Part shown: in pieces, positions 5,479 through 6,194 of the stretch
Position numbering within the stretch: the first letter of the stretch is position 1
Layout of the letters: each line of letters starts with the position of its first letter
NCBI GenBank assembly: GCA_029859485.1
Contig: JAOUDB010000164.1
Location: 1 to 6,194 of the forward strand
Length of the DNA stretch: 6,194 nucleotides
Direction of reading: 5' to 3'
Source of the DNA: Desulfuromonadales bacterium
Lineage (GTDB): Bacteria > Desulfobacterota > Desulfuromonadia > Desulfuromonadales > BM103
The notes under the pieces: model-generated
What the model was told of the DNA's origin: nothing
The model's database searches: none
Seen by the model: the letters and a program-made list of their open reading frames with translations, nothing else
Program-made: the position numbers and the translations under genes

Positions 5479-6194
5479 TCAATTGTTAGCAAAGAGCGCT
5501 GCAACAAACACATCAGCATCAAAAAGACGCAGGTCTGAGACACCTTCACCGATCCCGATTAAACGTACGGGCAACTCTAGCTGTGAGCTGATAGCCACAA
5601 CAATTCCCCCCTTGGCAGTTCCGTCCAACTTGGTCAGCGCAATACCCGAGACATCCACGGCGTCCTGGAAGGAGCGCGCCTGGATCAGGGCATTCTGGCC
5701 GGTGGTGGCATCAAGAACCAGCAAGGTCTCATGAGGCGCTCCGGGGATTTCACGGTCAATAACCCGCCGAACCTTCTTTAGCTCCTCCATCAGGTTGACC
5801 TTGGTGTGTAAACGTCCAGCGGTGTCGAGGATCAGGACATCCGCATTGCGGGCCACAGCCGCCTTGGCCGCATCAAAAGCTACAGCACCAGGATCGGAGC
5901 CTTCGGTATGCCGAATCACCTCGGCACCGGAGCGTTCGCCCCAGACTTCAAGCTGTTCTGCAGCAGCAGCACGAAAGGTATCACCGGCACCGAGAACCAC
6001 CTTTTTCCCCTGGTCGGAGAACTGTTTGGCCAACTTGCCGATTGTCGTGGTCTTACCAACACCGTTAACGCCGACGACCATGATCACCAGCGGGCCACTC
6101 TCCGGGATAGGCCACTCCGGCGAACCGGTTTTCAAGCGAGCGCGAATTTCTTCACCAAGCACATCATGCAATTGTGCAGGTTCATTTGGATCGA
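5479..6194 (-). CDS. ftsY: Signal recognition particle receptor FtsY (5' end beyond window)
   Basis: SRP-receptor GTPase that docks ribosome-nascent chain-SRP complexes at the inner membrane. About 238 C-terminal codons are visible; the frame is open to base 6194, so the true start and any acidic A domain lie outside. What remains is most of the NG domain: the P-loop [10 protein letters not shown] (codons near 6045-6072), the [14 protein letters not shown] insertion-box motif specific to SRP GTPases, DTAGR (G3), the LDATTGQNA motif, [10 protein letters not shown] (G4) and the closing [18 protein letters not shown]. The last motif (GEGVSDL rather than the Ffh form GEKxDDL) and the absence of an M domain identify FtsY, not Ffh. 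All GTPase motifs are intact. It is the upstream neighbour of the zapB-like gene. Confidence 0.98.
   Translation of the reverse strand, partial: DPNEPAQLHDVLGEEIRARLKTGSPEWPIPESGPLVIMVVGVNGVGKTTTIGKLAKQFSDQGKKVVLGAGDTFRAAAAEQLEVWGERSGAEVIRHTEGSDPGAVAFDAAKAAVARNADVLILDTAGRLHTKVNLMEELKKVRRVIDREIPGAPHETLLVLDATTGQNALIQARSFQDAVDVSGIALTKLDGTAKGGIVVAISSQLELPVRLIGIGEGVSDLRLFDADVFVAALFANN

Noticed and set aside
6169..6171. TTG at 6171 as the ftsY start
   Set aside because: The frame stays open to the window edge, and FtsY needs more N-terminal sequence than this start would give, so the gene is truncated by the window.

Overview
The window is a compact block of conserved bacterial housekeeping genes, all on the minus strand. 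The gene set and order suggest a Gram-negative deltaproteobacterium of the Geobacter/Desulfuromonas/Pelobacter type (Desulfuromonadales). The reason is the mixture of ZapA with a ZapB-like coiled coil, a membrane-anchored RNase Y next to a YmdB-type phosphoesterase, and a 5-formyltetrahydrofolate cyclo-ligase behind zapA. The taxonomic call is an inference; no rRNA is visible.

In transcription order (right to left) the layout is: the 3' part of ftsY (cut by the window edge); a candidate promoter; a small zapB-like coiled-coil gene overlapping zapA; a 325-base gap; a 5-formyltetrahydrofolate cyclo-ligase gene; rny; ymdB; tyrS; and, at the extreme left, a strong promoter pointing out of the window. 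No plus-strand gene is supported.

The genes cover membrane protein targeting (FtsY), Z-ring assembly (ZapB-like, ZapA), folate one-carbon salvage (cyclo-ligase), mRNA decay (RNase Y), a phosphodiesterase commonly paired with it (YmdB) and tRNA charging (TyrS). Spacings of -1 to about 105 bases are compatible with one or a few long transcripts.

The least ordinary part is the gap between zapA and the cyclo-ligase gene. Read on the minus strand it folds by hand into one long interrupted rod of about 256 nt, with a 14-position closing stem and a 14-position inner stem. This is the place where 6S RNA (ssrS) sits in many proteobacteria, so a 6S-like RNA is the leading interpretation, although the span is longer than the usual 180-200 nt. 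Its 3' arm can instead form a hairpin that ends 2 bases before the cyclo-ligase start codon, so the two folds exclude each other.

Other points of interest are the left-edge promoter, which has the features of a ribosomal RNA promoter (phased A-tracts, near-consensus -35, 17-base spacer, GC-only discriminator), and a 13-bp hairpin between rny and ymdB. No mobile elements, CRISPR arrays, tRNAs or anomalous insertions were seen.
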